64,000 nt of DNA from Protula sp. h YS-2021 (Eukaryota > Annelida > Polychaeta > Sabellida > Serpulidae), in contig OX457033.1 in NCBI GenBank assembly GCA_949752745.1, positions 17,354,407 to 17,418,406 of the forward strand. Direction: 5' to 3'. Numbering within the stretch: the first letter of the stretch is position 1; each line of letters starts with the position of its first letter. The notes under the pieces were generated by a model. It ran no database searches. It was not told the DNA's origin and worked only from the letters and a program-made list of their open reading frames with translations. Below are positions 54,332 through 64,000 of the stretch, piece after piece. The translations under genes were made by a program, and so were the position numbers.

Positions 54332-56717
54332 GTAACATGTCGATATCAGCTCAACCGGCAGTGGCTACTATTACAATGAGCCAATCATGATTAATTTTTT
54401 TGAAATATAAAACGTGAGAAATCATTGATACTAATGTGACAGTAAATATGATGAAATAGCTCTGGGTCGCAGGTTTAACACAGTGCGAGTTTTCAGTTAG
54501 GGAACGCGTATGTCTTTGTTCTGTTCATGTGTAGAATGTGAAGGCTTTGCTTTGACCGTATTTTCGTATGTTCTTGGCTCTCTTGCCACGACAGGTTTCG
54601 AAATGACTGCATTGTAAAGATCCGGCTTGTTTTAACTCAAAGGAGAACGTGAGTTCTTCGTTTACAATGAATATAGCTTGTGAATCAGCAAGGAAGAGAA
54701 TGAAAAAAGCGGATTGAATTGGAAATTCCCCCGCCTCCTCCCCCACGTCCTCTCTCTGTTGATGTGCTGCATTTCTGGGAGTCTCCTGTTGGCTTGATTG
54801 AAAACCTTTGCTGAATTTGAAATCACCCTTAATCGTATTGAATTATAAATGTTCCACTTACTTCTGATGGAAATTATTGTGTCAAAGGAGGGTTGTGTGG
54901 GGGAGGGGGGAGGCAGTTTGTGATCTGTACCCGTAATTTGCTCGTGAGGGGCTTAAGGCATAGGTCAAAGGTTAGCTTTCACGTGTCGTGTTATTCTACT
55001 TGTTCTTAATGTATCTTGTCATGTGCGATTGTGGGTGATGGGAGCACTCCTTAACAGGTTTTTTCCATGACGCAGTCGCAACTAGAGAGGGCATCTGGGC
55101 AACCAGGCGGCTTGAGAGGACATGTTTTGCGACATAGTCGGCATTATTATTAGTGACCATGTAATAAATTATATGTGGATATTTGCGCGATCGTTGGTTT
55201 TCGATCTTGTTCAGAAGCCCCTGGTCGTTTGGCACTCGCAAAAAAATTTGGGGGATAGTCCGAAACTTCTTTGTGATAAAAATATGAAGGCAGTGTCTGA
55301 TAAAAGCTGAGTTATTGAGGCCTTGACTAATGCCAGAATGAGAGGGGGGGGGGGGGGGGGGGTAAGCGTTTTGTGCCAATTCTTCAGGTTACATAGGAAT
55401 GATTATCACAGAGTTCATACTCTTCTAGGGAATATTTTTCAACATTTCTGATCGGAATGAGTGAACAGTTACCTTAAAATGTTCTGGACTGAATTGTATT
55501 TTCGTTATGTTTATACTTTTTTGTTGAGAAATGAATGGATTGGAAACAAAACGACATGAGCGTTCTCGTGCATTTTCAGGTAACTTTCGGTACCAAAGAC
55601 TTCACGACGATGTTCGGCACAAATGTCTCATCACTTGTACCTTGCATGTACCTTTTCTGTCTAATGCTAACTACATTTTCTAGCTACCTATGGGCATCGA
55701 GGGACGCCAATAGCCTGATTGCACGTTTTCCTTCAATTTTCCTTTAATTGTCAGTTTATTGATGCATAAAAAAAAAAAATGTAGTAAAAATGATGTTTGG
55801 GTGGACGGTGTTCGAACGCGAGTGAATGAAGGTTCGGAACATCTTGGCAGAAAACCAACGTAAAATAATTATTAAAATCAAGATTTACGTTGAAGATTGT
55901 CTGTGCAAGTATTCAGATTATGTATGCTGTAACGGCGGAGTAGTCTCTCTTGAAATCTGTTATTCTCCGGTGTAAGGGGAGGGAAGGGAGGCGATATGGT
56001 TCGATGTGTCGCCATGGTGTAAAGATATGTGGGAATCCACACTCAGGGCTGGTATGATTTAAATCAGTTAATTTAAATCGTGATTTATATCATGATTTAA
56101 ACCAACGTTAAAAATCATGATTTTTTTTTTTAATTAAAAAAATCGTTTGTCATTAAGCCTTATGTGCGGTAAAGACATTCAGCAGTCGTTTGCAACTCCT
56201 TTTGTTTAAACATAGCTTTTCAAATCTTACGTTTATCAGTGCCCTTGAGCTTCGGAGGTGGGGGCGTGGGGGGCCGGAGTTGGATTTTTCCCAGCCCTGA
56301 ATCCAGGCTCATTATGTTGCGTCGTTTCGACTATCGTATTTTCAGTAAAGACTTGTATATATCTGAGAGATTTGCTACCTGACCAGCATGTACCACGTTG
56401 TTGCTTGACTCGTAGATGCGGTGTGGGCGGAGGGGGGGAGGGGGGTGGGGGCTGGAATAAAGAAAACTTTGCTGTGGCGCCCAAAGAGAGTATTGGTTAA
56501 AAGCATTTTCTAAAGTTGAGCAATAGAAGCAAGTTGAAAAAAAAGAACCTAAAATTAAATTAATGAAAAAGTGCGCCGAGTAAATTCCTTGCATTTTCTG
56601 CAACGAGACAGGAATTTGCGGATTCAAGATGGCGGACTGGCAGCGTGGCGCGAGTGCAGATGACGTCACAGCACACCACGTTCTCTGCATGTGTTTTTCT
56701 CTCTCTTATGTTGACAG
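54332..56717 (+). other. FUBP1: Inferred 3' UTR intron of FUBP
   Basis: Thirty-six bases after the stop codon there is a good donor, GCGCAG|GTAACA. A strong acceptor, CTCTCTCTTATGTTGACAG, lies at 56,717, about 260 bp before a polyadenylation signal. Between them are non-coding features: a G19 run (55,344-55,362), AT-rich stretches and a candidate hAT-like element at 56,044. The intron is an inference from these two sites. If it is not spliced, this is simply 3' UTR or intergenic sequence. Being under 50 bases from the stop, the junction would not be expected to trigger nonsense-mediated decay. Confidence 0.4.
56044..56299. mobile_element. Candidate hAT-like MITE
   Basis: The segment begins CAGGGCTGG and ends with its exact reverse complement CCAGCCCTG, 256 bp apart. 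Just inside the left end are repeated GATTTAAATCA-type palindromes (TGATTTAAATCAG, ATCATGATTTAAAC), a pattern seen in non-autonomous hAT elements. The flanks share AATCCA (AATCCAC before, AATCCAG after), but with a 3-bp offset, so the target duplication is not convincing. There is no coding capacity. Confidence 0.45.
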
Positions 56718-57000
56718 GGCGTGAGCTGAGTGCGATGTACAAAGAACTTGTTTATACAGACCCCATTAGTATATAGTTTACTATATTTGACTATTCGTGA
56801 TGACGCAATCGCCGGTTTGTATTTCGTCATGTGTCATTTATTGTTTTCTTTGTAATTTTCACTGAATGAGTGGCAACGGGATTCAGATACAATGTTTTCA
56901 TTTCTTCCATGGTAATGTAAATGTTAAGCTTGAATGTATGTGCTTTCAGTATTGTTTTGCCTCTTTAAAACATCAATAAAATGTTGAAAAAATAGTGTTT
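56718..57000 (+). other. FUBP1: Candidate terminal 3' UTR exon of FUBP
   Basis: It begins GGCGTGAGCTGAGTGC after the acceptor, holds no protein-coding frame and ends near an AATAAA at 56,975-56,980. AT-rich sequence typical of animal 3' UTRs follows. The assignment rests on the acceptor and the poly(A) signal only. Confidence 0.4.
56975..56980 (+). terminator. Polyadenylation signal AATAAA
   Basis: The first canonical AATAAA in a suitable plus-strand context downstream of the FUBP stop codon (ACATCAATAAAATGTTG). Cleavage would be expected near 57,000. Other plus-strand AATAAA signals occur at 60,688 and near 60,830 and could serve a longer 3' UTR. Confidence 0.5.
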
Positions 57001-60000
57001 CTAAGTAGTGAATATTTGATAACCATCGCAAAAAATAATATGTTTACATGTCACATAAATTTGCATAATATAAAACTTTGTTATAAATTGCCTAAGACAG
57101 CGATAATACATTCAATATTTTAGTGCCAATGTAAAACCTGTGCATGTATTGGATATCCAATTGTGGTCTTGTTTTAAGATGTTTATTGAACATTCCTGTG
57201 TCATAAAAATATATCGATACTGCTTTTCAATTACTGGATGTATATTTGCGAACAATGTAAAATGGAAGGAGGGGAGTCGCCTGCGACATGGAGGCAGTGT
57301 GCACAGTGGCTTGGGGCGGATATCCCAAGAACCTAAACGTGCGGCGCGCTTGCGGGACGGAATAAGAACACTGTAGAGTCTTTTTTTTTTTTTTTTGTGG
57401 ATAGCCTTTGCCGATGCCTTTGCTTAGTGGTAGCTTATATAGGTCAAAGGCGTCTCCTGGTTCTGAATGGTTGAAGGAGAAGGGCTGGTCGTAGAATTAC
57501 GTGTTTGGGTAACGGCCAGCGCACCACTGTTTCGAGTTCATGTTGTTATTATTACATTTGTTGCTTTGAAATGTTTTTTAAAACACCAGTTTTGTCACAT
57601 GTCAAATGTCGGGTTATCACATGCCGTAAAATGAAGATAAATGTTATTTTAAACACATGTTATAATGCCTTGAATATTGAAGTACAGCTTTTAATGTAAG
57701 GTTTAACCCAAGTATGATATAAAAGTGAGGCGAGATTAAGCTAAATGCAGGTCAATGTTATGAGCGTGCCGTGGCGAGGCTTGGAAATGCAGACATTCAC
57801 TGGAGTGGTAAGAGACAGACGACCGTGGCTTAAAAACTCGAATGTTACCTGACCATCACTCACCGACTAACCAAAGTCCTCCATGCAATTTTATTGGCAA
57901 CCATTTTTAAGGGACAGCATCTGTTTCGGAAAAAAAAGAGTCTTGATATAGCTTTGATTCTCAGGCGCTATCTTTCTTTAGTTTTCTGCATTTGAGGTGG
58001 GTCGGGGGACTGGGGTTTTGTTTGCTTTTAGCCAGTTTCAACCAAAGCTCACAGTTCTGTATGCATGCTATGTAGTGAAATGTTTTACATATATGCATCA
58101 AAAAATGAAACTACTTTGATTTAGAATACAGGAGTTGAGAACCTTCTGACGTCAGCGACGCCAACTAGATCCATTTCTTACGGTGGTCTCGCCAAAAAAT
58201 TTTTAAATGTTGAAATTGTGGAAATCTTTTTTTATATATAAATCGTATTGCTAATATTTGCAGTAGCGTTATAATGTTTGAGCATGCATGTTTTACTTTG
58301 TAAAGCAGTTTGTTTACGGGACAGACTGCAGCCCTACATAGTGTCGTTTCTTTATATTCCATTTAATGTATGAAGCTGTCCTTTGTATAATTTATAAAAA
58401 TTTAAGGTCGAATGGGTATGAAGCAATGCGTAACCGAACGATTGCACGTTGTGATTTCACTGTAATGCGCTCTTCCTGATTTGGAAAGCGCCTTCCAACT
58501 TAAGGAATTGCGAGATACATTATATCCGTTTGTCTGCGTCTTGCCTTTTCCGACCTTAAATCATGGATATACTTGATATGTATTTTTCTGACGCCGTATC
58601 TTGAGGGGCCTGTTGAGTTGCATACAAAGGAACTGTAATTCGATTCGTCACATTTACTATAAAATATAATATTCTTATCGCTTGATGCACATTTCAAAAT
58701 TTAATGTCCTTCGTTTTTTTTTTCTTCTTCAAAAGTTTAACTTCACAAAAAGGACACATTTACTTGCATTGCGTATCCTTGTATGTATGCAATGTCTTAT
58801 ATCAAGTTAAATTATGAACAAAACACGTTTTTAGTTGAATACTTGTAACATTCGTAAAATATATTTAAATACAGTCAACTTTGAATGACATAGTCTAGTT
58901 TTAGTACTGCTGATTGGAGAATATTTGCATATTCATGAATACATTATGTCCGTGTGTGATGTAAATGTATTTCAGGAACAGCCCATTGCCGTTCTAGCCA
59001 GCTAGGCAGTCATTGAGTAGTTATTAAACGATAATTTTTTAATTCTTTGCGCCTCACGAGTATGCCAGCATTTCTGCATTTAAAATATTGAATAGATTGA
59101 CATATGCATTGATTTAGCATTCAAAATACAGTTATGCATATATACATGTTTTTTTTCTATTTTATATTAAAAAAAAAGAAGAAATTATATGAATGCATTG
59201 AAAAAATATATAAATTCATTGATATCAAGCATGTTTCACATTTTGAGGTTCAAAATAGAATGTTGTAGATTTTTTTTTAATTGCAGGTTTTAAGTACATT
59301 AATTCCATAAATATACATAACGAAATACATAATTATGTAAATGAATAACAATATGGGTTTGGGATGAATCTATTGGGGCCAGGAATAACTGATATCGGGC
59401 ACCGTTAACAGCTGAAATAAGTGGTGAGTATGGTTAAGGAGGACAGGTTTAAGGCACCCAGCCACGAAAATATTCCAAAAACTGGTATTTTCCCAGCAGT
59501 ATGTTATCACGTTGTTTCCATGGAAATGTATGGGGGTTTTCATGTTTGAAAAATACGTGTACAAAGATTGACCCTATGTCAGAGACAAATACCTACTTAA
59601 TTGAATTACTTTATTTTTAAATACAATTTATGTGATACAGTTTTGCATAAACATGTACAAAGATATTATTAAAAACACTGAAAAGGACAGTGATTTCTTC
59701 CAAAGAATTCTCTTGCATTCTGCTCCTTTTAATGGACAGACGTTCTTGTAAGCCTCGCCGACGTGTGCACAAAACTGAACAGTTAAGTAGTGAACTTAAA
59801 AGACGGAGCCTCTCTCTATATATATATGATTTACAGTATAAAACTGTTGCGGAATTTGTACTGCAGTGTTCATCTGGAAATGCGAAAAGTCGCGTACCCG
59901 GCGCAACAGTTCGCGTCGCCGCAAGTGCGAACACTGTATATGCCAATTTCGAGTACTGAGATAAAAAGTGTGGGTTTAAAACATGTTTTAAGTTGTGTAC

Positions 60001-61537
60001 TCTTTAACTTTTTGTACCATTTATGTATATTAGTCAAAACGCGCGAGTTTTGGTTACCATTATATATATAAACGTGTGCTTCGTACTGTTTATCAAGTGC
60101 CGGATATTTGAAATAACTGATGGCCGCATTTCCCACCGGCCTGCATAAGAACGCGTTTGAGCAGTTATTTTAAATCGTTTGTGGTTTAAAAAAAAAAACA
60201 AGTGAGTAGTATTGTGTGAACTAATGTAGTGAAGAAATTGGGCAATATACTGTATTATGCTCGTATAGCAATCGTTTGAAAGAAACGCTGAGCACATAAC
60301 ATGTTCATCAATATTCATAATCAAAAAATGAATTCCGTTATATTTAAAATACTGTTTGCTAGTTAAAAAATACATGATGTTTAAAGCAATTGAATAAACA
60401 GAAACTTTATATGTTGAAATAAACAAATCAGTCATGTACAGGTAAGTATTTGAAGTGTGAAAAGCTATGGGAATATTGATGTAAGAAGACATTGTTTTCA
60501 TACATTTGACGGCCATTTGGCGCAAGTGTATGTCTGTTACTTGTGAACATACGTTTGGATCACGTCAGTGTGGATATCTCTTTCTTCTCTGTGTACTATG
60601 AACATGTTTTGTTACAGAATATTGAAATATCGAAATTATAATGCTTTGAAGTTGGATCTCACTGGTGCTTTTATTTCCCGTTTTATAAATAAAGAAAATG
60701 TATGATTAACATTGTGCAGTTGATTGGAGTAAGTAATATTGATTATTTGCGATTATTTTGGATGTGTTGTGTTCATATCTGCCAAGTTGTAGTTTCTTTC
60801 GTGTTAATATTTTCTCATGAGTTTTATGAAAATAAAACGAGGTATTTCTGTAGTCATTGTTGTTTTCTTGAAAAGGGTCCGAAAGCAAAGCCATGGCATT
60901 AAAACACGCACCGAGTGCTCAATGCACTCTGCTATAAAGGGCGGATTACCATGTTCACGTTGGCTAACCGTGTAAACATGTTCGCTATTTAAGATCGAAA
61001 AAACGTAACGGGGATAAGCAAATGCGAGCCTGACGTAAGCTTTGAGCAGGCAAAATAAATTGTTATGCAACGCAGCGGCGACGAAATATGAAAAATCGCA
61101 GAGAGCAAATGGCCAAGGTTGAAATCGGAAGTCAGAGTCACTGTTTGATTATTTTACAGCGTCATTTTGTTTGCAGCAAATTCGGCTCAGTTGTGTGGTT
61201 AAATTTATATGTTCAGTCTCTATGACTCAGTTCCCCTTCGGTTAGGTGCAAGGAGAGCTGAGTAAAATATCTGCTCAAAATTATGACGATTCTACCAGAA
61301 CCGATAGATCTTTCAAGAGCCAACTATATATGGCATGGACAAAACCTAATTTTTAAAGGCCTTGCGGAGACAGCAATATCTTTCAGCAAGCTGTAGCAAT
61401 ATCTTAAGTAAAATTTAAAGAGAAACAATTGTATCTGATGTAATGTTATATTTGTAATTTTCCAAACCGAATATTCGGCAAATTCTGTTAGTTTCTGTTC
61501 GTTCTGTTTCAAACTGAAAAATATCTTGCGCTCTTAC

Positions 61538-61716
61538 TGGGATGATATTTGATTGTACGTGTTATAAAAGTGATGGACCTGGTCTGGCAAACTGTACATG
61601 AATTCACATTTGTGCGGTTTGTTCATAGACCACCCAAGCGTTCCATAATCTAATACAAAGCACCCAGACCCATGATCTATCCATATATTTCTGAGCTCTC
61701 CAACCTTTTGTAACAC
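61538..61716 (-). other. Possible isolated minus-strand exon
   Basis: A 179-bp open segment bordered on the minus strand by a good acceptor (TTATTTTTGTCTGTAG) and donor (TCCCA|GTAAGAG). Its translation, LQKVGELRNIWIDHGSGCFV to FYNTYNQISS, is of ordinary protein-like composition, but I recognise no family. No partner exon was found nearby. It lies about 1.6 kb beyond the UBL5 stop and so cannot be part of UBL5. Chance is a real possibility. Confidence 0.2.
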
Positions 61717-62138
61717 CTACAGACAAAAATAACTTTTCAATCACATATATGGATTTTTATTTTGGAATACACATTTTTGCGCTAAAATTTTTGCAAGTAT
61801 TCAAAACACCAACAAAAATATCCTCCATTTGTACTAGAGTCGCTTTTATTGGTCAAACTGGGCACGACTGACTACTACATCGCGAAAATCTGATAAAGCA
61901 CGGGTTCTATAAGAAATACTCAATCTTTGGCTTCGAAATCAGCACAGTAAAGGCGTGTAATTTTGCGTTGAGCAACTCCGTCGTCAAATCTGTTAAAACA
62001 TTTGTCGAATGGGACAAAAAAAGTAACATTTTGAAAAGCTTTTGATTGATCTTAAAAAAATCTGCGATAGTAAGACTTCGGAACGTGTTCACCTAGGAAA
62101 TCTGAAATCGTAGGGCGTGGCTAATATATCCTTCCAGG

Positions 62139-62766
62139 GTTCTTAAAGGCCCAACGAGGACTATAAAAGCAGCCCTTAGCTCCTCCCATTTTCATTATGA
62201 TTCTGGAGCTCAACGAGGCAACATCAATTCCTCGCGTACTTTTCTAGCGTTTTTACTAAACATTTTGACAGATTTTGGTAAAATAAAACGGTTGATCAGT
62301 TAATATTACTTTTTAACCATACTAAAAGCATTTCAACGACCGTTTGAAAAGAGATTACATCAAAATTTAACTTTAAATCATATCACAATTTAAAAAAACG
62401 CCCCAACCTCATTGTAAATTCCCGTGTTTTAGGCGACCTAATTGCTTCTTGATTGACGCTGTCAAAACATTGACCCATTGATGCTCATTGAACAGCATGT
62501 TACAGGGAGCCACTCCAAGCAAAACCGATTTCACACGTTTTTCCTTTCAACTCCTTTGTCTAAGCTGGACTCGTAGTGTGGATACAAATATGCTGCATAA
62601 ATTAACTGTTATCTTCAGTTGGTCAGTTCGCACATCGCACAAAGACGTTTATCTTAGGGTTGTAAAATCTGTATAAAATTGATTGATGGCCTTTTCCAAG
62701 AAAGTGAGAAAAGGGGCGGACTCGGTGCCATGGCTAAAAACAGCGTTTTCAGTTGGGCCTTTAAAG
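62139..62766. mobile_element. Possible MITE with TTAAAGGCCCAAC inverted ends
   Basis: TTAAAGGCCCAAC lies at about 62,142 and its reverse complement GTTGGGCCTTTAA at about 62,752-62,764. The inner flanks share only loose similarity (GCAGCCCTTAGCTCCTCCC against GCACCGAGTCCGCCCC). The 600-bp interior has no coding frame of note. The inverted repeat is real, but calling it a transposon is tentative because no target-site duplication is clear. Confidence 0.3.
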
Positions 62767-63290
62767 GGAGTCCTTCATTGTGAAATAGGGAATCTTTACT
62801 TATACATTACAACTTGCAAAATTTCCAATAACTTCACTTCATATTTCAACACCTAAGTGAGGCCCCCCATCCCAAAAAAAAAAAAAAAAAAAAATGGCTG
62901 CAAAGGCGCCCCTTTTAAATCAAGACAGCACTCGAGTAAACTTGGTACACAAATGGACTGATCGGTTTTAAAAATAGATGCATTGCAACTGTGAAAAATT
63001 ACAGGAACTTTACCATTAACTACATTGCCACATGATCACAAAAACTACCCACACCGAAGTTCAGATAACAGCGAAACCTCAATTTGCACGGGGTAGAATA
63101 CATATGGTAGCGGATTATTTAAAGCTTTTCTCGTTAAAGTTAAACGTATGTGAAAGTTTGTTTTGCCACGTCAGAAAAAAAAATTAATGAACTATTTTTC
63201 ATCAATACGCAGTCATTTTCCATCGACGCAGCATCAAATGACTGGTCAGTTCTGTATCCGGTCATGTGATTTAGTACATCCAATGAGAAA

Positions 63291-63334
63291 TCAGCTGTAG
63301 TAGAGCTCCAGGTTCATGCCGTCGTGTATTTCAT
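63291..63334 (-). CDS. UBL5: UBL5 last coding exon
   Basis: The acceptor ACGTAGTGACAG leads into AT|GAA ATA, which completes the Tyr codon and gives EIHDGMNLELYYS and the TGA stop. An overlapping frame starting at 63,416 reads through the acceptor and mimics a signal peptide. That part is intron sequence. No AATAAA is seen on the minus strand within about 1 kb downstream, so the 3' end is undefined. Confidence 0.92.
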
Positions 63335-63821
63335 CTGTCACTACGTTAAGGCCACAATATATAAGATCTGGCATACTGAGTAAACTAAAAAGTAGAAACA
63401 CGAGAACATTGAGCATCTCCCACACCGGCTCCAACCTCGACAGCTATTACAATACTAGCTACATGGGCCAATAAAAAAGTAGAGATATGTTAAGAAACAA
63501 GTGAATTTCTTTTAACTCAGAAGACAGCGTTATTCAGAAAAATGCGAGAAAAAAAAACAATGAATGATGAAATGCCTCCAGACTAAGAAAAAACATTGGG
63601 CAAGTTTGAAAATTATGTGAAACGTGAACCAAATCAATGCATTTCTAGTTCATGACCAATTCTCCTGTGTGAAAAAATTCCAAAGATTGCTATGTCAGCA
63701 TATCACAGACAGACATTGTGGTTCAATGGTGGGTGGCATACAAGAGCTTTATCTTATCCTCAGCGACATTTAAGAAAGGATACAATCGTCCAACGTGATG
63801 TGATCTTTGAATATAGTGTAC
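63291..63821 (-). CDS. UBL5: UBL5 (Hub1) ubiquitin-like protein, last two coding exons
   Basis: UBL5/Hub1 is a 73-residue ubiquitin-like protein that acts non-covalently in pre-mRNA splicing, binding spliceosomal Snu66/SART1. Exons 63,784-63,821 and 63,291-63,334 (minus strand) encode YTIFKDHITLDD, a split Tyr codon and EIHDGMNLELYYS before TGA. Human UBL5 ends YTIFKDHVSLGDYEIHDG then MNLELYYQ, so 22 of 26 residues agree, and the hallmark C-terminal Tyr-Tyr-X without a diglycine is present. The first exon starts with the last G of a split codon, expected to be the conserved Trp. The earlier exons (about two thirds of the protein) lie beyond the right edge. Confidence 0.93.
63335..63783 (-). 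other. UBL5: UBL5 last intron
   Basis: A 449-bp intron between the two UBL5 exons. No RNA gene or mobile element is recognised in it. Confidence 0.8.
63784..63821 (-). CDS. UBL5: UBL5 penultimate exon
   Basis: A 38-bp exon read G|TAC ... GAT|T, giving YTIFKDHITLDD and the first base of the next Tyr. The acceptor is CTTTCTTTTTTTAG and the donor GATT|GTATCC. It covers the strand and turn before the last ubiquitin-fold strand. On the right, 63,822-64,000 is intron with nothing else recognised. Confidence 0.92.
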
Positions 63822-64000
63822 CTAAAAAAAGAAAGAGGACAGCCCAAGTAATTTAATTCAAAATTACGATATAACAGAATACACAATACAAACCTCGGCA
63901 ATATTGTTACGTTGCAAGGCTTGGCACTACCACAATGCTTCTTTCGCATGCTACAAACACGAAAGAGTTCTCAAACAAAGTAATTAAAAAATATGGTACA

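Larger units (their letters stand above)
57001..63290. other. AT-rich stretch between the converging FUBP and UBL5 genes
   Basis: More than 6 kb with no gene I can support. It contains T and A runs (57,381; 62,874-62,894), many short AT repeats, a TGACGTCA palindrome at 58,147 and plus-strand AATAAA signals at 60,688 and about 60,830. Open frames up to 163 codons exist (60,034-60,525, minus) but look like AT-rich chance frames. Part of the left side may be a long FUBP 3' UTR. Two weak items inside it are listed separately: a possible inverted-repeat element at 62,139-62,766 and a possible exon at 61,538-61,716. Confidence 0.6.

Noticed and set aside
60034..60525. A 163-codon minus-strand open frame in the right-hand spacer
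   Set aside because: AT-rich, with no domain, no splice or promoter context, and a composition like translated non-coding DNA.
63291..63416. A 41-residue frame with an apparent signal peptide (MLNVLVFLLFSLLS)
   Set aside because: Its second half is the UBL5 last exon and the hydrophobic first half is the preceding intron. The acceptor at 63,335-63,336 and the match to YEIHDGMNLELYY decide it.

Overview
The window is eukaryotic and metazoan. It holds a spliced far-upstream-element-binding-protein (FUBP/KSRP) gene with GT-AG introns, the 3' end of a spliced UBL5 gene, a CR1/Jockey-group LINE, a Ty3/gypsy retrotransposon, and TTAGGG-type telomeric motifs. TTAGGG, the PHD-finger LINE and the K02A2.6-like gag together suggest an aquatic invertebrate (cnidarian, lophotrochozoan or invertebrate deuterostome). 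I cannot name the species.

Layout. Bases 1-34,173 are one tandem satellite array of two interleaved monomers, 186 bp (A) and 192 bp (B). Each carries a block of two or three TTAGGG units plus one extra TTAGGG. The array has several higher-order repeats (2064-bp, 1320-bp-spaced, 750-bp and 570-bp blocks). Its core is nearly identical copy to copy and it decays towards the right edge. A degenerate, reverse-oriented LINE (about 34,174-37,908) split the edge of the array; a monomer fragment resumes at about 37,909-38,030. A short unclassified repeat region follows. Then comes a dead, reverse-oriented Ty3/gypsy element (38,413-43,552) with one recognisable LTR, a tRNA-Leu-like primer site and an apparently identical 1169-bp internal tandem duplication.

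From 43,888 to 54,295 on the plus strand lies a complete FUBP-family gene of 17 coding exons, 16 of them used per transcript. All splice phases can be followed from start to stop. The product has an N-box helix, a nuclear localisation segment, four KH domains each with GKGG, a Gly/Pro/Gln-rich tail and two Tyr-rich AW-x-x-YY motifs. Exons 14 and 15 look like a duplicated, mutually exclusive pair: either one keeps the frame, while both or neither breaks it. A 3' UTR intron and a terminal exon with a polyadenylation signal near 56,975 are inferred.

From 57,000 to 63,290 the sequence is AT-rich and I recognise no gene in it. At the right end, on the minus strand, are the last two coding exons of UBL5 (Hub1), a ubiquitin-like splicing factor. 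Two splicing-related genes therefore converge here. The strongest leads are the mutually exclusive FUBP exons, the (TA)37 tract that replaces the pyrimidine tract of a FUBP KH exon, the frame-preserving TTAGGG satellite, and a marked excess of the palindrome TGACGTCA outside the array.
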